Shown: piece after piece, positions 47,290 through 57,289 of the stretch | How positions within the stretch are numbered: position 1 is the first letter of the stretch | Layout of the letters: each line of letters begins with the position of its first letter | NCBI RefSeq assembly: GCF_020169515.1 | Contig: NZ_JAHMHW010000001.1 | Span: 744,001 to 808,000, forward strand | Direction of reading: 5' to 3' | Length of the DNA stretch: 64,000 bases | Source of the DNA: Paenibacillus vietnamensis | GTDB taxonomy: Bacteria > Bacillota > Bacilli > Paenibacillales > Paenibacillaceae | Made by a program: the position numbers and the translations under genes | The notes under the pieces: generated by a model | Databases searched by the model: none | Seen by the model: only the letters and a program-made list of their open reading frames with translations | Told to the model about the DNA's origin: nothing

Positions 47290-48969
47290 TTGTCTAAGAA
47301 GAACACCCAAGATAAGCTGCTCGTTTTTGCATTAGGCGGAGTAGGCGAGATCGGAAAAAATATGTACGTAATTCAATACAACAACGACATCGTTGTTGTG
47401 GACTCAGGCTTGAAATTCCCGGAAGAGGACATGCTCGGCATCGATATTGTAATTCCGGATATTTCTTATTTGACGGAGAACCGTGACAAAGTACGCGGAA
47501 TCATCATCACTCACGGGCATGAGGACCACATTGGCGGATTGCCTTACGTCTTGAAGAGCCTGAACGTACCCATTTACGCTACGAAGCTGACGCTCGGCTT
47601 GATTGAAGGAAAACTGAAGGAAGCAGGCTTGCTCGGCGAAACGAAGAGAATTCTTATTAATGCCGATACTGAGATTCAGCTTGGAACGATTCGCGCTTCC
47701 TTCTTCAAGACGAATCACAGCATCCCGGATTCCGTCGGAGTATGCCTGGATACGCCGGAAGGCATCGTCGTTCATACGGGGGACTTTAAATTCGATCATA
47801 CGCCGGTCAACGAGCAATTTGCCGACTTGCAGCGTATCGCCGAAATCGGCAAACGAGGCGTACTGGCGCTGCTATCTGACAGCACGAATGCCGAACGTCC
47901 GGGCTACACGCCTTCCGAGGCTCAAGTCGGAGACAACCTTGAGGATATTTTCCGCAAATCCTCGCAGCGCGTTGTCGTTGCAACCTTTGCATCGAACGTG
48001 CACCGGATTCAACAAATCATTAATGCCGCAATTGCGACCCGCCGCAAAATCGCTGTCGTCGGCCGCAGTATGGTTAACGTCGTCAGCATCGCTTCCGATC
48101 TTGGTTACTTGAATATTCCTGAAGGAATGATCATCGAGCCGGAGGAAGTTAACAAGTTGGCTGCGGACCGTGTCGTCATTTTGTGTACAGGAAGCCAAGG
48201 CGAGCCGATGTCTGCACTTACCCGTATGGCGCGCTCGACCCACCGCAAGGTCGATATTTTACCGGGCGACACCGTCATTATTGCTGCAACACCGATTCCT
48301 GGTAACGAACGTTACGTAGGACGCACGGTGGACGAGCTGTTCCGCCTGGGCGCCAACGTCATTTACGGCAACGGCTCGGTATCGGGCGTTCACGTCTCCG
48401 GTCACGGCAGCCAGGAAGAATTGAAGCTGATGCTTAATCTAATTAAGCCTAAATACTTCATTCCGATCCACGGCGAATACCGCATGCTTCGTCAGCACGG
48501 TAGGCTGGGCGAAGCGATCGGCATCGACCGCGAGAATGTGTTTATCATCGATAACGGCGATACGGTCGAGTTCCAAAACGGTAACGCCCGCAAAGGCTCG
48601 AAGGTACAAGCCGGAAATGTTCTGATTGACGGACTTGGCGTCGGAGATGTTGGCAATATCGTACTTCGTGACCGTAAGCTGCTGTCGCAGGACGGGATTC
48701 TCGTAGTCGTCGTAACGTTAAGCAAACAAGACGGCGCCATTTTGTCGGGTCCCGACATTATCTCGAGAGGCTTCGTCTATGTCCGCGAATCGGAAGGACT
48801 GCTGGATGAAGCTAACCGGATCGTTACGTCGACGCTTACCCGACTGATGAACGATAAAGTGAATGAATGGGCATCTTTGAAAACGAATGTCAAGGATGCG
48901 CTTGGCCGCTTTTTGTACGAGCAAACCCGTCGCCGTCCAATGATTCTGCCGATCATTATGGAAGTTTAA
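47290..48969 (+). CDS. rnjB: Ribonuclease J
   Basis: RNase J combines endonuclease and 5'-3' exonuclease activity in mRNA decay and rRNA maturation. The 559 residues have the metallo-beta-lactamase fold with the full metal motif HGHEDH at residues 75-80, a beta-CASP region (STNAERPGYTPSE, SGHGSQEELKLML) and PIHGEYRMLRQHG. The locus between dapA and tepA is that of B. subtilis rnjB, and the N-terminus (MSKKNT) resembles RNase J2. The start is TTG with AAGGAGGT upstream. Confidence 0.94.
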   Translation: MSKKNTQDKLLVFALGGVGEIGKNMYVIQYNNDIVVVDSGLKFPEEDMLGIDIVIPDISYLTENRDKVRGIIITHGHEDHIGGLPYVLKSLNVPIYATKLTLGLIEGKLKEAGLLGETKRILINADTEIQLGTIRASFFKTNHSIPDSVGVCLDTPEGIVVHTGDFKFDHTPVNEQFADLQRIAEIGKRGVLALLSDSTNAERPGYTPSEAQVGDNLEDIFRKSSQRVVVATFASNVHRIQQIINAAIATRRKIAVVGRSMVNVVSIASDLGYLNIPEGMIIEPEEVNKLAADRVVILCTGSQGEPMSALTRMARSTHRKVDILPGDTVIIAATPIPGNERYVGRTVDELFRLGANVIYGNGSVSGVHVSGHGSQEELKLMLNLIKPKYFIPIHGEYRMLRQHGRLGEAIGIDRENVFIIDNGDTVEFQNGNARKGSKVQAGNVLIDGLGVGDVGNIVLRDRKLLSQDGILVVVVTLSKQDGAILSGPDIISRGFVYVRESEGLLDEANRIVTSTLTRLMNDKVNEWASLKTNVKDALGRFLYEQTRRRPMILPIIMEV

Positions 48970-48987
48970 TCCATATTTATCGATAGT

Positions 48988-49035
48988 AACCCTCTTGTAT
49001 TCCGCATATGCCGCTGCGGATGCAAGAGGGTTTTT
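48988..49035 (+). terminator. Terminator after the RNase J gene
   Basis: AACCCTCTTG and CAAGAGGGTT form a perfect 10-bp stem, with an inner TCCGC/GCGGA hairpin, followed by TTTTT. Confidence 0.88.
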
Positions 49036-49126
49036 CATTTGCTGCCGACACAAATCTTTTGTATAAATTCGGCGTGAGACCTCATACTATGACGAGCACT
49101 ACGATCATTGAGGGGGATATTCGCAT

Positions 49127-49876
49127 ATGTGGCAAACGCAAAACGGCTTTACTTCCGAGCAGCCCGAACCTACTCCGGATGATAAAAAAAAGATGCAGGG
49201 CGTTGTGGATACGATTCAGCAGCTCGGTCAAACCTCTGTACCCGCTCAGGCGGAATCGAATATTTTTTGCATGACGATTATCGGTCAGGTCGAGGGACAT
49301 CTGGTGCTTCCCCCGCAAAATAAAACGACCAAATACGAGCATTTGATTCCCCAGCTTGTCGCGGCTGAGCAAAACCAAAAAATTGAAGGCGTCCTCATCG
49401 TTCTGAATACAGTGGGCGGCGATGTGGAGGCGGGCTTGGCCATTGCCGAAATGATTTCATCGTTATCCAAGCCAACCGTCACGCTTGTGCTTGGCGGTGG
49501 CCACTCGATCGGCGTTCCGATCGCGGTCGCCGGCAATCTATCGTTGATTGCCGAAACCGCTACAATGACGATTCATCCGATCCGTCTGAACGGCCTTGTT
49601 ATCGGAGTGCCGCAAACGTTCGAATATTTGGACAAAATGCAGGAAAGAGTTGTTCGTTTCGTCACTTCCCATTCCAATGTTACGGAGCAGATTTTCAAGG
49701 AGCTAATGTTTAAAACCGGGGAGCTGACCCGCGACATCGGAACGACCGTGATCGGCTCCGACGCCGTCAAACATGGATTGATCGACAGGGTAGGCGGACT
49801 GGGGGATGCGATTAAAGAGTTAAACCGGCTAATTGAGGAGAATAAGCTCAGGAAACAAGAGGTGAGCTATGTATGA
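49127..49876 (+). CDS. tepA: ClpP-like protease TepA
   Basis: TepA (YmfB) is a ClpP-family serine protease without a ClpX-binding role, reported to affect protein translocation and signal-peptide degradation. The 249 residues have the ClpP core: [24 protein letters not shown] strand and helix near residue 90, the nucleophile in [15 protein letters not shown] near residue 127 and [11 protein letters not shown] with the His. An AGGGGG site lies about 10 bp before the ATG. ylzJ overlaps its stop by four bases. Confidence 0.92.
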   Translation: MWQTQNGFTSEQPEPTPDDKKKMQGVVDTIQQLGQTSVPAQAESNIFCMTIIGQVEGHLVLPPQNKTTKYEHLIPQLVAAEQNQKIEGVLIVLNTVGGDVEAGLAIAEMISSLSKPTVTLVLGGGHSIGVPIAVAGNLSLIAETATMTIHPIRLNGLVIGVPQTFEYLDKMQERVVRFVTSHSNVTEQIFKELMFKTGELTRDIGTTVIGSDAVKHGLIDRVGGLGDAIKELNRLIEENKLRKQEVSYV

Positions 49877-50085
49877 CGATCTACACGAATATGCCGTTAG
49901 AGGTCGTTTTAGAGGGCTTTAACGATAAAATGGAGCCGCATCAGGAAGTTTGGGTGAACGGTATCCGCATGCAGGTTGCGCCGGTCGCGCCCGGCATCGG
50001 CAAAATCGTCCGGCTGCTCGACTGCAGCCTGCACGATTACTTGAATCCCAGCCTGTCTCCAGGCAATCTCGTTCATTACCAATAA
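49873..50085 (+). CDS. ylzJ: YlzJ-like protein
   Basis: This 70-residue protein matches the YlzJ family by place and length: it follows tepA and precedes spoIIIE as in B. subtilis. Recognisable parts are the N-terminal [16 protein letters not shown] and the C-terminal [18 protein letters not shown]. The ATG overlaps the tepA stop by four bases, so the two are coupled. No function is known for the family. Confidence 0.85.
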   Translation: MTIYTNMPLEVVLEGFNDKMEPHQEVWVNGIRMQVAPVAPGIGKIVRLLDCSLHDYLNPSLSPGNLVHYQ

Positions 50086-50133
50086 GCCAAACTGATGTTC
50101 GTACGATCGTCTCATAGGAACATTTCTCCACCT

Positions 50134-50143
50134 ATGGTATAAT
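50134..50143 (+). promoter_or_regulatory. Extended -10 promoter of spoIIIE/ftsK
   Basis: TATGGTATAAT contains a TGN extension directly before a perfect TATAAT, about 20 bp before the start codon. No good -35 is present at the standard distance, which is acceptable for extended -10 promoters. Confidence 0.45.
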
Positions 50144-50164
50144 GTTTTACCAGAGGTGACTGAT

Positions 50165-52825
50165 TTGGCAAAGAAAAGAAAAAGACGAAGGAAATCAATC
50201 GGGACGAGCTTAAAATTCGAAGTTTACGGTATTTTGCTTATTACGATTTCAATAATAGCCTTGTCGGGAGAAGCGGCTGTCGGACGTTCGTTGTCCAAGC
50301 TGTTTGGCCTAGCGCTGGGCAAGTTTTATTTTGTGCTGGCCTTGGTCGGCATTTTTATCGGGTTGACAGTGATGGTAAAGCGAGCTTGGCCGCGGGGTTG
50401 GACGAATAAGCGGACAGGCTTGCTTGTTTTGGTGCTTGCATTTACGCTTATGAGCTCGATTTCCGAAATTGACCAGAAGCTTCGTCCGACGACCGAGCTG
50501 ACGGGCGGCTTAATATGGGACCAGCTCAGCTCGGATTTGCAGGAATCTCTGATTCAGGTCACCCCCGAGAATGATGTGCCTATTCGGGACAAACAAATCA
50601 GCGGCGGTTTTGTCGGAGCGCTGCAATATACCCTGTTATTTTCTTTATTCGGCTATTATGGGGCAAAGCTCATCATGTTCGTTATGTTCGCGATTTCGAT
50701 CATGCTGCTGACCGGGAAATCGTACGTGGAGCTGGGGCGGCTTGCAGCTGCCAAAGTTGCCCGGATGTATCGGCTGCTGGAGGCCAAATGGTCGCAGCAA
50801 CGGACGGCACGCCGTGCGGCGGTTGCCGGCAGCGCCGGACAGCTCATCGATAACGACGATGACGATGATGAGGACCTGATGGACGATGATCACGAAGGAG
50901 ATACCGTATCGAGACCAAGAAGGCGGTTTTCGCTGTTTTCCTGGTGGAAGAATAAGGAGAACGAGGCTGCGGACGAACTCGATCCGGATGAGGACGAATG
51001 GGTATTCGAGCCTCAGCCTTCCGAGATCAGGCCGAATTCATCCAATGCTCTGCCGCATAATCATCTTGATGATTGGGAGCAGTCAGGAAGGGAGCCCTCT
51101 CCGTCCGGGAATAACGAATCGCCGATTCATGATGGAGGTGCTCCATGGGAGGAGTCCGGCACCAATCTGGTCAGAAGGGCGTCTGCTCAAGGTCAGGGAG
51201 ACGAATGGAAGGAACAGGCACAGATTGACGGACACGATGACGAAGACGATGTAGATGACGATTTCGAGCAAGGTGATATTGCGGAGCAAACGATTGACAC
51301 GGTAAGCGAAGCGTCTGAGGCGTTGATCGGGGATAACGACGGATCCGCACAGACCCCGGTCAGGCAGCCTGCGGCCGGTACGAACGAGGCGAAGCCATAT
51401 TTACTGCCGCCGTTCTCATTGCTGAATAAGCCGAATTTAATGGGCAAAAACGCGGATGTATCCGACATGTACGATTCACGCAGAAAGCTGGAAGCGACGC
51501 TGGAGAGCTTCGGGGTTCGGGCGAAGGTGCTTGATGTGGTTAGAGGTCCTGCCGTTACCCGATACGAGGTTCAGCCTGCGACAGGAGTGAAGGTAAGCCG
51601 TATCGTCGGTTTGACGGACGATATCGCGCTTGCTCTCGCAGCGAAGGATATTCGGATGGAAGCTCCGATCCCGGGCAAATCAGCAATCGGCATTGAGGTG
51701 CCGAACATGGAGGTATCGGTCGTCACGATGCGGGAGGTTATGGAAACGGCTACGTTCCAGAACGCAGCCTCCAAGCTGTCCATCGCGTTCGGCCGTGATA
51801 TTTCGGGTCAGACGATCGTCGGAAATTTGGCCAAGATGCCGCATCTTCTTGTAGCTGGAGCTACGGGCTCGGGAAAATCGGTTTGCATCAACGGGATCAT
51901 TACGAGTATTTTGTACAAAGCGGCACCTGATGAAGTGAAATTTTTGATGATCGACCCCAAGATGGTTGAGCTTAATGTTTATAACGGCATTCCGCATTTG
52001 CTGGCACCGGTCGTCACGAATCCGAAGCGGGCATCTCTCGCGCTGAAGAAGATCGTTGTCGAGATGGAAAGCCGTTATGAGCTCTTCTCAAAGTCAGGTA
52101 CCCGCAACATTGAGGGATATAATACGCTTATGGCGGACAATCCGGCTGCCGTGCTCCCGTATATCGTCGTCATCGTCGATGAGCTTGCGGATTTGATGAT
52201 GGTTGCGGCAAACGACGTCGAGGATTCGATTGCCAGGCTTGCCCAAATGGCCCGTGCCGCGGGCATCCATCTTATCATTGCAACCCAAAGGCCTTCCGTC
52301 GACGTTATTACGGGTGTCATTAAAGCCAATATCCCTTCGCGAATTGCTTTCGGCGTTTCTTCCCAGGTCGATTCCCGGACGATTCTCGATATGGTTGGTG
52401 CCGAGAAGCTGCTGGGTCGGGGGGATATGCTTTTCCTGCCTGTCGGCATGTCTAAGCCGATACGTGTGCAAGGAGCTTTCCTTTCGGATCAGGAAGTGGA
52501 GACGCTCGTGAATTACGCCCGGGATCAAGCGGAAGCGGAGTATAAGGAGGATCTTGTTCCCGAAGTAGAGGAAGAAACCGTTGAAGACAATGAAACGCTC
52601 GACGAGCTTTATGACCAGGCGGTTCAAATCATCGTGGAGGCCAAGCAGGCATCCGTTTCGCTGCTGCAGCGCAGAATGAGGATCGGCTATACGCGGGCGG
52701 CGAGGCTAATCGATCAGATGGAAGCAAGATCGGTTGTCGGTCCGTACGAAGGAAGCAAGCCACGCGAGGTGCTCATCACAATGGAGCAGTTTCAATCGGG
52801 TCAATCGGGACGAATCAGCTCCTGA
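50165..52825 (+). CDS. spoIIIE: DNA translocase FtsK/SpoIIIE
   Basis: SpoIIIE/FtsK translocases pump DNA across closing septa, including chromosome transport into the forespore. The 886 residues have a basic N-terminus, four or five membrane helices (up to about residue 185), a long acidic linker (about 225-420, starting with a run of Asp) and the motor domain with Walker A GATGSGKS near 565, then a C-terminal gamma winged helix ([20 protein letters not shown]). The TTG start uses AGAGGTGA; a GTG three codons earlier lies within that site. Vegetative versus sporulation role cannot be separated by sequence. Confidence 0.95.
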   Translation: MAKKRKRRRKSIGTSLKFEVYGILLITISIIALSGEAAVGRSLSKLFGLALGKFYFVLALVGIFIGLTVMVKRAWPRGWTNKRTGLLVLVLAFTLMSSISEIDQKLRPTTELTGGLIWDQLSSDLQESLIQVTPENDVPIRDKQISGGFVGALQYTLLFSLFGYYGAKLIMFVMFAISIMLLTGKSYVELGRLAAAKVARMYRLLEAKWSQQRTARRAAVAGSAGQLIDNDDDDDEDLMDDDHEGDTVSRPRRRFSLFSWWKNKENEAADELDPDEDEWVFEPQPSEIRPNSSNALPHNHLDDWEQSGREPSPSGNNESPIHDGGAPWEESGTNLVRRASAQGQGDEWKEQAQIDGHDDEDDVDDDFEQGDIAEQTIDTVSEASEALIGDNDGSAQTPVRQPAAGTNEAKPYLLPPFSLLNKPNLMGKNADVSDMYDSRRKLEATLESFGVRAKVLDVVRGPAVTRYEVQPATGVKVSRIVGLTDDIALALAAKDIRMEAPIPGKSAIGIEVPNMEVSVVTMREVMETATFQNAASKLSIAFGRDISGQTIVGNLAKMPHLLVAGATGSGKSVCINGIITSILYKAAPDEVKFLMIDPKMVELNVYNGIPHLLAPVVTNPKRASLALKKIVVEMESRYELFSKSGTRNIEGYNTLMADNPAAVLPYIVVIVDELADLMMVAANDVEDSIARLAQMARAAGIHLIIATQRPSVDVITGVIKANIPSRIAFGVSSQVDSRTILDMVGAEKLLGRGDMLFLPVGMSKPIRVQGAFLSDQEVETLVNYARDQAEAEYKEDLVPEVEEETVEDNETLDELYDQAVQIIVEAKQASVSLLQRRMRIGYTRAARLIDQMEARSVVGPYEGSKPREVLITMEQFQSGQSGRISS

Positions 52826-52857
52826 TTTCCACTGCTGGCATTAGGCAGGGAATATGG

Positions 52858-52888
52858 TGCATAGAAGGGAACCGACTTTCTCATACTA
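52858..52888 (+). promoter_or_regulatory. Sigma-G-like promoter of the sleB-like gene
   Basis: TGCATA and CATACTA are separated by 18 bp. Both boxes match the forespore sigma-G consensus (TGMATA, CATACTA) completely. The site is about 58 bp before the hydrolase gene. In B. subtilis sleB is transcribed by sigma-G. Confidence 0.6.
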
Positions 52889-52945
52889 GAGTTAGGTAAC
52901 GCTACCTTAAGCGAACTAACTTGCAAGAGAAAGGCAGATCCGTTC

Positions 52946-53737
52946 ATGAAAAAACGTTTAATTGTGGTGACCACAGTCATAGTGCTTCTGCTGTTCGGGT
53001 CCTTCACGCTCATGCGGGGCGGGCAAAACGAAGCTGCCGAAACGTTTAGCAACGCCATCCTTAAGGTTGGTTCTTCAGGTCAGGACGTGTACGAGCTTCA
53101 AGGCCGTCTGACGCATCTCGGTTTTTTCAACGGAAAAATCGACGGACAGTTCGGCTCGGAAACGAAAGACGCGGTAACTTGGTTCCAATGGAAATTCGGA
53201 TTGAAATCGGACGGAATCGTGGGCGCCAAAACCAAGCTCAAGCTTTGGGAGGCGACGAAATCCTGGAGGCCGACCGGCAGCACGAAAGCGCCTGCTTCAA
53301 ATGCCGGCACAGGGGGCGGCGGAGGCGGAGCAAGCAAGGGAGGCAGCAATGCTTCGATTTCCAAATCGAACAGGCTGGGACTTACTGACAATGATCTCAA
53401 GATTATGGCCAATGCCGTTTACGGTGAAGCGCGCGGCGAGCCGTACGAAGGCCAGGTTGCCGTTGCCGCCGTTATTCTGAACCGTCTCAAATCGCAAAGC
53501 TTTCCCAATACGATTTACGGCGTCATTTTTCAGCCGCGTGCATTCACGGCGGTAGCAGACGGACAAATTTGGCTGACGCCGAACGAGAAAGCAGAGGAAG
53601 CCGTAATGGATGCCATTAACGGCTGGGACCCTTCCGGCGGCTGTCTTTACTATTTCAATCCGGACACCGCAACCTCGGCATGGATTTGGACGAGAACCCA
53701 GATCAAGACAATCGGCAAACACATTTTCTGTATGTAA
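52946..53737 (+). CDS. sleB: SleB-like spore cortex-lytic cell wall hydrolase
   Basis: SleB-type enzymes are lytic transglycosylases that degrade spore cortex peptidoglycan during germination. The 263 residues have a signal peptide or membrane helix (about 5-22), a PG_binding_1 domain (about 35-100, VYELQGRLTHLGFFNGKIDG), a Gly/Ser-rich linker and a C-terminal Hydrolase_2 domain (about 145-263, NAVYGEARGEPYEGQVAVAA with the catalytic Glu). Order and length resemble SleB. The partner ypeB is not next to it. The sigma-G-like promoter upstream supports a spore role. Confidence 0.88.
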   Translation: MKKRLIVVTTVIVLLLFGSFTLMRGGQNEAAETFSNAILKVGSSGQDVYELQGRLTHLGFFNGKIDGQFGSETKDAVTWFQWKFGLKSDGIVGAKTKLKLWEATKSWRPTGSTKAPASNAGTGGGGGGASKGGSNASISKSNRLGLTDNDLKIMANAVYGEARGEPYEGQVAVAAVILNRLKSQSFPNTIYGVIFQPRAFTAVADGQIWLTPNEKAEEAVMDAINGWDPSGGCLYYFNPDTATSAWIWTRTQIKTIGKHIFCM

Positions 53738-53758
53738 CAATAAGTATCATTTTAAGGG

Positions 53759-53803
53759 GAAGCAGCCGTTACTGCCCAGCGCAGCAGTGGTTGCTTCTTC
53801 CAT
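53759..53803 (+). terminator. Terminator-like hairpin after the sleB-like gene
   Basis: GAAGCAGCC pairs with GGTTGCTTC (one G:T) and ACTGC pairs with GCAGT inside, with a GTT bulge. The following sequence is only moderately T-rich. Confidence 0.55.
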
Positions 53804-53837
53804 TTCGTATAGGTTAGAATGGGAATGGTATAGGGAT

Positions 53838-53867
53838 TTGTCAAATGGAATAGATTTACTCTATAAT
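53838..53867 (+). promoter_or_regulatory. Sigma-A-like promoter of ymfF-ymfH-ymfI
   Basis: TTGTCA and TATAAT are 18 bp apart, ending 26 bp before the ymfF start codon. Confidence 0.65.
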
Positions 53868-53893
53868 GCGCCGTCAGAAGGGAGCAAACCTGA

Positions 53894-55168
53894 GTGACCC
53901 AATTCGAAAGAGGCCAGCTGCAGCGGTTACGACTTCACGTACTGCCTACCAAGCGCTTCAAAACGTACGCAATTTCCTTGTTTGCCGGCTTGACACTAGA
54001 TGAAGCAACGGTAACACCTGTTGCGTTAATTCCTTTTGTGCTGAGAAGAGGTACGGCCAGCACGCCCGAAACGATTGCATTCCGCGAGAAGCTTGACGAT
54101 TTATACGGTGCCGGCTTTGGATTTGATGTATATAAAAGAGGAGATTCTCAAATTGTCCAATTCCGCATGGACGTTATCAACGAGAGCTTTGTATCCTCCG
54201 ATCAATCCATGCTTGCGGCTTCCCTGCAATTTCTAGGAGATGTGCTTACCGATCCGCTTATCGATAATAACGGCTTCCATGCTAAATATGTAGATGCAGA
54301 GAAGACGACTCTTAGAAAAAGACTGGAAGCCATCGTTAACGATAAAATCCGGTATGCAGCGGAGCGCTGTCTTGAGGAAATGTGCGCAAACGAGCCTTAC
54401 CGTCTTCATCCGCTCGGAAAGCTGGATGAAATCGAATCGATAACTCCGAGTTCATTATATAAGCACTATGAGGAATGGCTTAGCAACGCAGCCCTTGATT
54501 TGTATGTTGTAGGAGATACCACGCTTGAAGAGGTAACGGGACTCGTTCAGCAAGCCTTCCATTTAAAGACCGGAACGCCATCCGCTTACAGCTTGCCGGT
54601 GGTTAAGCATGATGTGAAAGAAGTAAAAAAGGTGACGGACCGGATGGAGGTCAGCCAAGGCAAGCTGAATTTGGGTCTGCGGATGGGGATCGGATACGAT
54701 GACGACGAATATCCGGCTGCTTTAATGTATAACGGCATATTGGGAGGATATCCGCATTCCAAGCTGTTCCTGAATGTCCGCGAGAAGGCAAGCCTTGCCT
54801 ATTACGCCGCATCCCGCTTGGACGGCCATAAGGGCATTTGCACGATTCAATCCGGCATTGAATTCGCCAATTACGAGCGTGCCGTGGCCATCATTTTAGA
54901 GCAGCTCGAAAGCATGAAGCAGGGCAAGCTGTCGGAGCTCGAGCTCGATCAGACGAAGGCGATGATATCCAACCATCTCCGCGAGCTGCAGGATTCTGCG
55001 TACGAGATGATTGCTTACGATTTCAACAGCGTGCTGACCGGCAAGCAAAGAAGTGCTGAGCAGCTGCTGGAGCAGGTTCAGGCAGTAACGCCTGCGGACA
55101 TCGTGAAGGTGGCTCAGCGCGTGCAGCTGGATACGATCTACTTTTTGCGCGACCGGAAGGAGGCATAA
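53894..55168 (+). CDS. ymfF: M16-like protein YmfF, probably non-catalytic (EF-P modification locus)
   Basis: The 424 residues have the two-lobed M16 peptidase fold, but where active members carry HxxEH this protein has a FREKLDDLYGAGF region without it, so it is probably a non-catalytic partner. In B. subtilis ymfF, ymfH and ymfI are needed for the 5-aminopentanol modification of elongation factor P; NCBI names the family accordingly. The GTG start follows AGAAGGGAG. ymfH starts four bases after its stop. Confidence 0.9.
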   Translation: MTQFERGQLQRLRLHVLPTKRFKTYAISLFAGLTLDEATVTPVALIPFVLRRGTASTPETIAFREKLDDLYGAGFGFDVYKRGDSQIVQFRMDVINESFVSSDQSMLAASLQFLGDVLTDPLIDNNGFHAKYVDAEKTTLRKRLEAIVNDKIRYAAERCLEEMCANEPYRLHPLGKLDEIESITPSSLYKHYEEWLSNAALDLYVVGDTTLEEVTGLVQQAFHLKTGTPSAYSLPVVKHDVKEVKKVTDRMEVSQGKLNLGLRMGIGYDDDEYPAALMYNGILGGYPHSKLFLNVREKASLAYYAASRLDGHKGICTIQSGIEFANYERAVAIILEQLESMKQGKLSELELDQTKAMISNHLRELQDSAYEMIAYDFNSVLTGKQRSAEQLLEQVQAVTPADIVKVAQRVQLDTIYFLRDRKEA

Positions 55169-55172
55169 GCGG

Positions 55173-56459
55173 ATGCAAACCTTAAACTATCCAAACGTGC
55201 AGGAAACGCTGTACAGAGAAATTTTAGAAAACGGGCTTGAGGTGATCGTTCTTCCAAAGGAAGGCTTCAATAAAACGTATGCGACGTTCTCGACCAAGTA
55301 CGGCTCCGTAGACAACAAGTTTTCGGTCGGAGACGGAGCGCCGGTACAGGTGCCGGACGGGATTGCCCATTTCCTGGAGCACAAAATGTTCGAGGAGCCT
55401 ACGGGTGACATTTTCGCCGTGTTCGCATCCCAAGGTGCGTCGGCTAACGCATTCACGAGCTTCGATCGGACGGTTTATCTGTTCTCGGCAACGGAGAAAA
55501 TTAACGAAAATTTGGAAACGCTCATTAACTTCGTTCAAAATCCATATTTTACCGACGCGAACGTGGAAAAAGAAAAAGGCATCATCGAACAGGAGATTAA
55601 TATGTACCGCGACAATGCGGATTGGAGAGTGTATTTCGGGCTCATCGACGCTCTCTATCACGAACATCCGGTTCATATTGACATTGCGGGTACGGCCGAA
55701 TCCATCGGAAAAATTACGAAGGAGACGCTTTACCAGTGCTACGAAACGTTTTATCACCCTTCGAACATGCTTCTGTTTGTCGTTGGGGGCGTAAAAGCCG
55801 AAGAGGTTTTCGAGCTGGTCAGAGCTAATCAAGCTGCAAAAAAGTTCAAACCGCAAGGCGAAATTAACCGGTTTTTCGAAAAGGAGCCCGAGTCCGTCAA
55901 AATCGCGCGCAAGGTATCCGAGCTTCCCGTCTCGCTGCCGAAATGCATGCTGGGCTTCAAGGAAAAGCGCGCCGGTCTGACGGGAGAAGCTTTGCTTCGC
56001 CATGAGGTGACGACTAAGCTGATGCTCGAAGCTTTGATCGGTCCGAGCTCCAAGCTCTATCAGCAGCTGTATGAACAGAACCTGATTTCCGATTCGTTCG
56101 GGCATGAGTTCAATTCCAGCCCTGGTTATGCCTTTTCCGTTATCGGCGGCGATACTCCGGATCCCGACGAACTGATCGGACAAATCCGGACAGCGGTCGA
56201 ACAATTATTGAAAACGGGTATCGAGTCAGCGGCATTCGAAAGGGCAAAACGGAAAAAAATCGGCGGCTATTTGAGAATGCTAAACTCCCCAGAAGCGATT
56301 GCCGGCGAATTCACCAAATACCGGTTCCGCGACAACGATATGTTCGATGTGCTTGAATATTATGAACGCTGTACGCTTGAGGATGTCAACCAAAGGCTTC
56401 GCGAGCATTTCGATTTTGAGCAGCTGGCCGTTTCGATCGTGAAGCAGCCGGGCGCATGA
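55173..56459 (+). CDS. ymfH: M16 peptidase YmfH (EF-P modification locus)
   Basis: The 428-residue protein is the active-looking partner of YmfF, with the zinc motif HFLEH at residues 66-70 and the downstream glutamate in EKGIIEQEINMYRDN. The ASANAFTSFDRTVYLFSAT strand is typical of the family. An active/inactive M16 pair suggests a heterodimer. The stop overlaps the ymfI start by four bases, supporting a joint role in EF-P modification as reported in B. subtilis. Confidence 0.92.
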   Translation: MQTLNYPNVQETLYREILENGLEVIVLPKEGFNKTYATFSTKYGSVDNKFSVGDGAPVQVPDGIAHFLEHKMFEEPTGDIFAVFASQGASANAFTSFDRTVYLFSATEKINENLETLINFVQNPYFTDANVEKEKGIIEQEINMYRDNADWRVYFGLIDALYHEHPVHIDIAGTAESIGKITKETLYQCYETFYHPSNMLLFVVGGVKAEEVFELVRANQAAKKFKPQGEINRFFEKEPESVKIARKVSELPVSLPKCMLGFKEKRAGLTGEALLRHEVTTKLMLEALIGPSSKLYQQLYEQNLISDSFGHEFNSSPGYAFSVIGGDTPDPDELIGQIRTAVEQLLKTGIESAAFERAKRKKIGGYLRMLNSPEAIAGEFTKYRFRDNDMFDVLEYYERCTLEDVNQRLREHFDFEQLAVSIVKQPGA

Positions 56460-57202
56460 AAACCCTGCAGCAAATGACGGTATTGATAACCGGGGGGAGC
56501 CGCGGCATCGGCGCTGCTATCGCCAGACGTTTTGCCGCGGAGGGAGTCAATATTGTTATCCATTATTTGCAATCTCATGAGATTGCAAACGAGACCGCAC
56601 GCACCTGCATGGCGCTCGGCTCGAATGTCATGACCATCTCGGCCGATCTGAGATCCAAGGAACAGCTGGAGCGGATGCGGGATAAGCTTGCAAGCCATAA
56701 TATGCTTCCCGATATCCTCGTTAACAATGGTGGGATTTCTCATTACGGCATGCTGATGGATGTAACGGAGGCGGAGTGGGACGATGTGATGGCCGTAAAT
56801 CTAAAGGGGATGTTTTTGTGCTCTCAGCTGTTTATGCCCTACATGATCTCACAACGGTACGGCCGGATCATCAACGTTTCGTCGATATGGGGGATGTCTG
56901 GCGCTTCCTGCGAAGTGCTGTATTCCACAACCAAAGGCGGTATGAACGCGTTCACGAAGGCGCTGGCCAAGGAGCTGGCGCCGACAGGCGTTACGGTTAA
57001 TGCCGTGGCACCCGGTGCCGTCGATACCGAAATGATGGGCGGCTTCGATGAAGCGGAAAAAGCGGCCATCGAGCAGGAAATACCGATCGGACGCTTCGGC
57101 TCGACTGACGAGATCGCTTCTTTGGTTTATTTCCTTTCGCTGCCGGAGTCTTCTTATATTACAGGTCAAGTGATCAGTCCGAACGGCGGTTGGCATACCT
57201 AA
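56456..57202 (+). CDS. ymfI: SDR reductase YmfI (EF-P 5-aminopentanone reductase)
   Basis: YmfI reduces EF-P-bound 5-aminopentanone to 5-aminopentanol in B. subtilis. The 248 residues are a classical short-chain dehydrogenase: TGGSRGIGAAIA at residues 12-23, NNGG near 90, the catalytic Ser in NVSSIWG and the YxxxK motif in YSTTKGGMNAF. By sequence alone it looks like a FabG-type reductase; the specific role is inferred from the ymfF-ymfH-ymfI order and four-base overlap with ymfH. Confidence 0.9.
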   Translation: MKTLQQMTVLITGGSRGIGAAIARRFAAEGVNIVIHYLQSHEIANETARTCMALGSNVMTISADLRSKEQLERMRDKLASHNMLPDILVNNGGISHYGMLMDVTEAEWDDVMAVNLKGMFLCSQLFMPYMISQRYGRIINVSSIWGMSGASCEVLYSTTKGGMNAFTKALAKELAPTGVTVNAVAPGAVDTEMMGGFDEAEKAAIEQEIPIGRFGSTDEIASLVYFLSLPESSYITGQVISPNGGWHT

Positions 57203-57289
57203 TTGGTCCCTGCCGCATAATTAATTCGGTTTTGTCGCAAAATAATTGATGTTGATGATTCTTTCCATACCTTTAGGAGGCGAAGAAAC

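Noticed and set aside
55224..56204. Open frame of 326 codons on the - strand opposite ymfH
   Set aside because: Antisense shadow of ymfH with no domain and no start signal.
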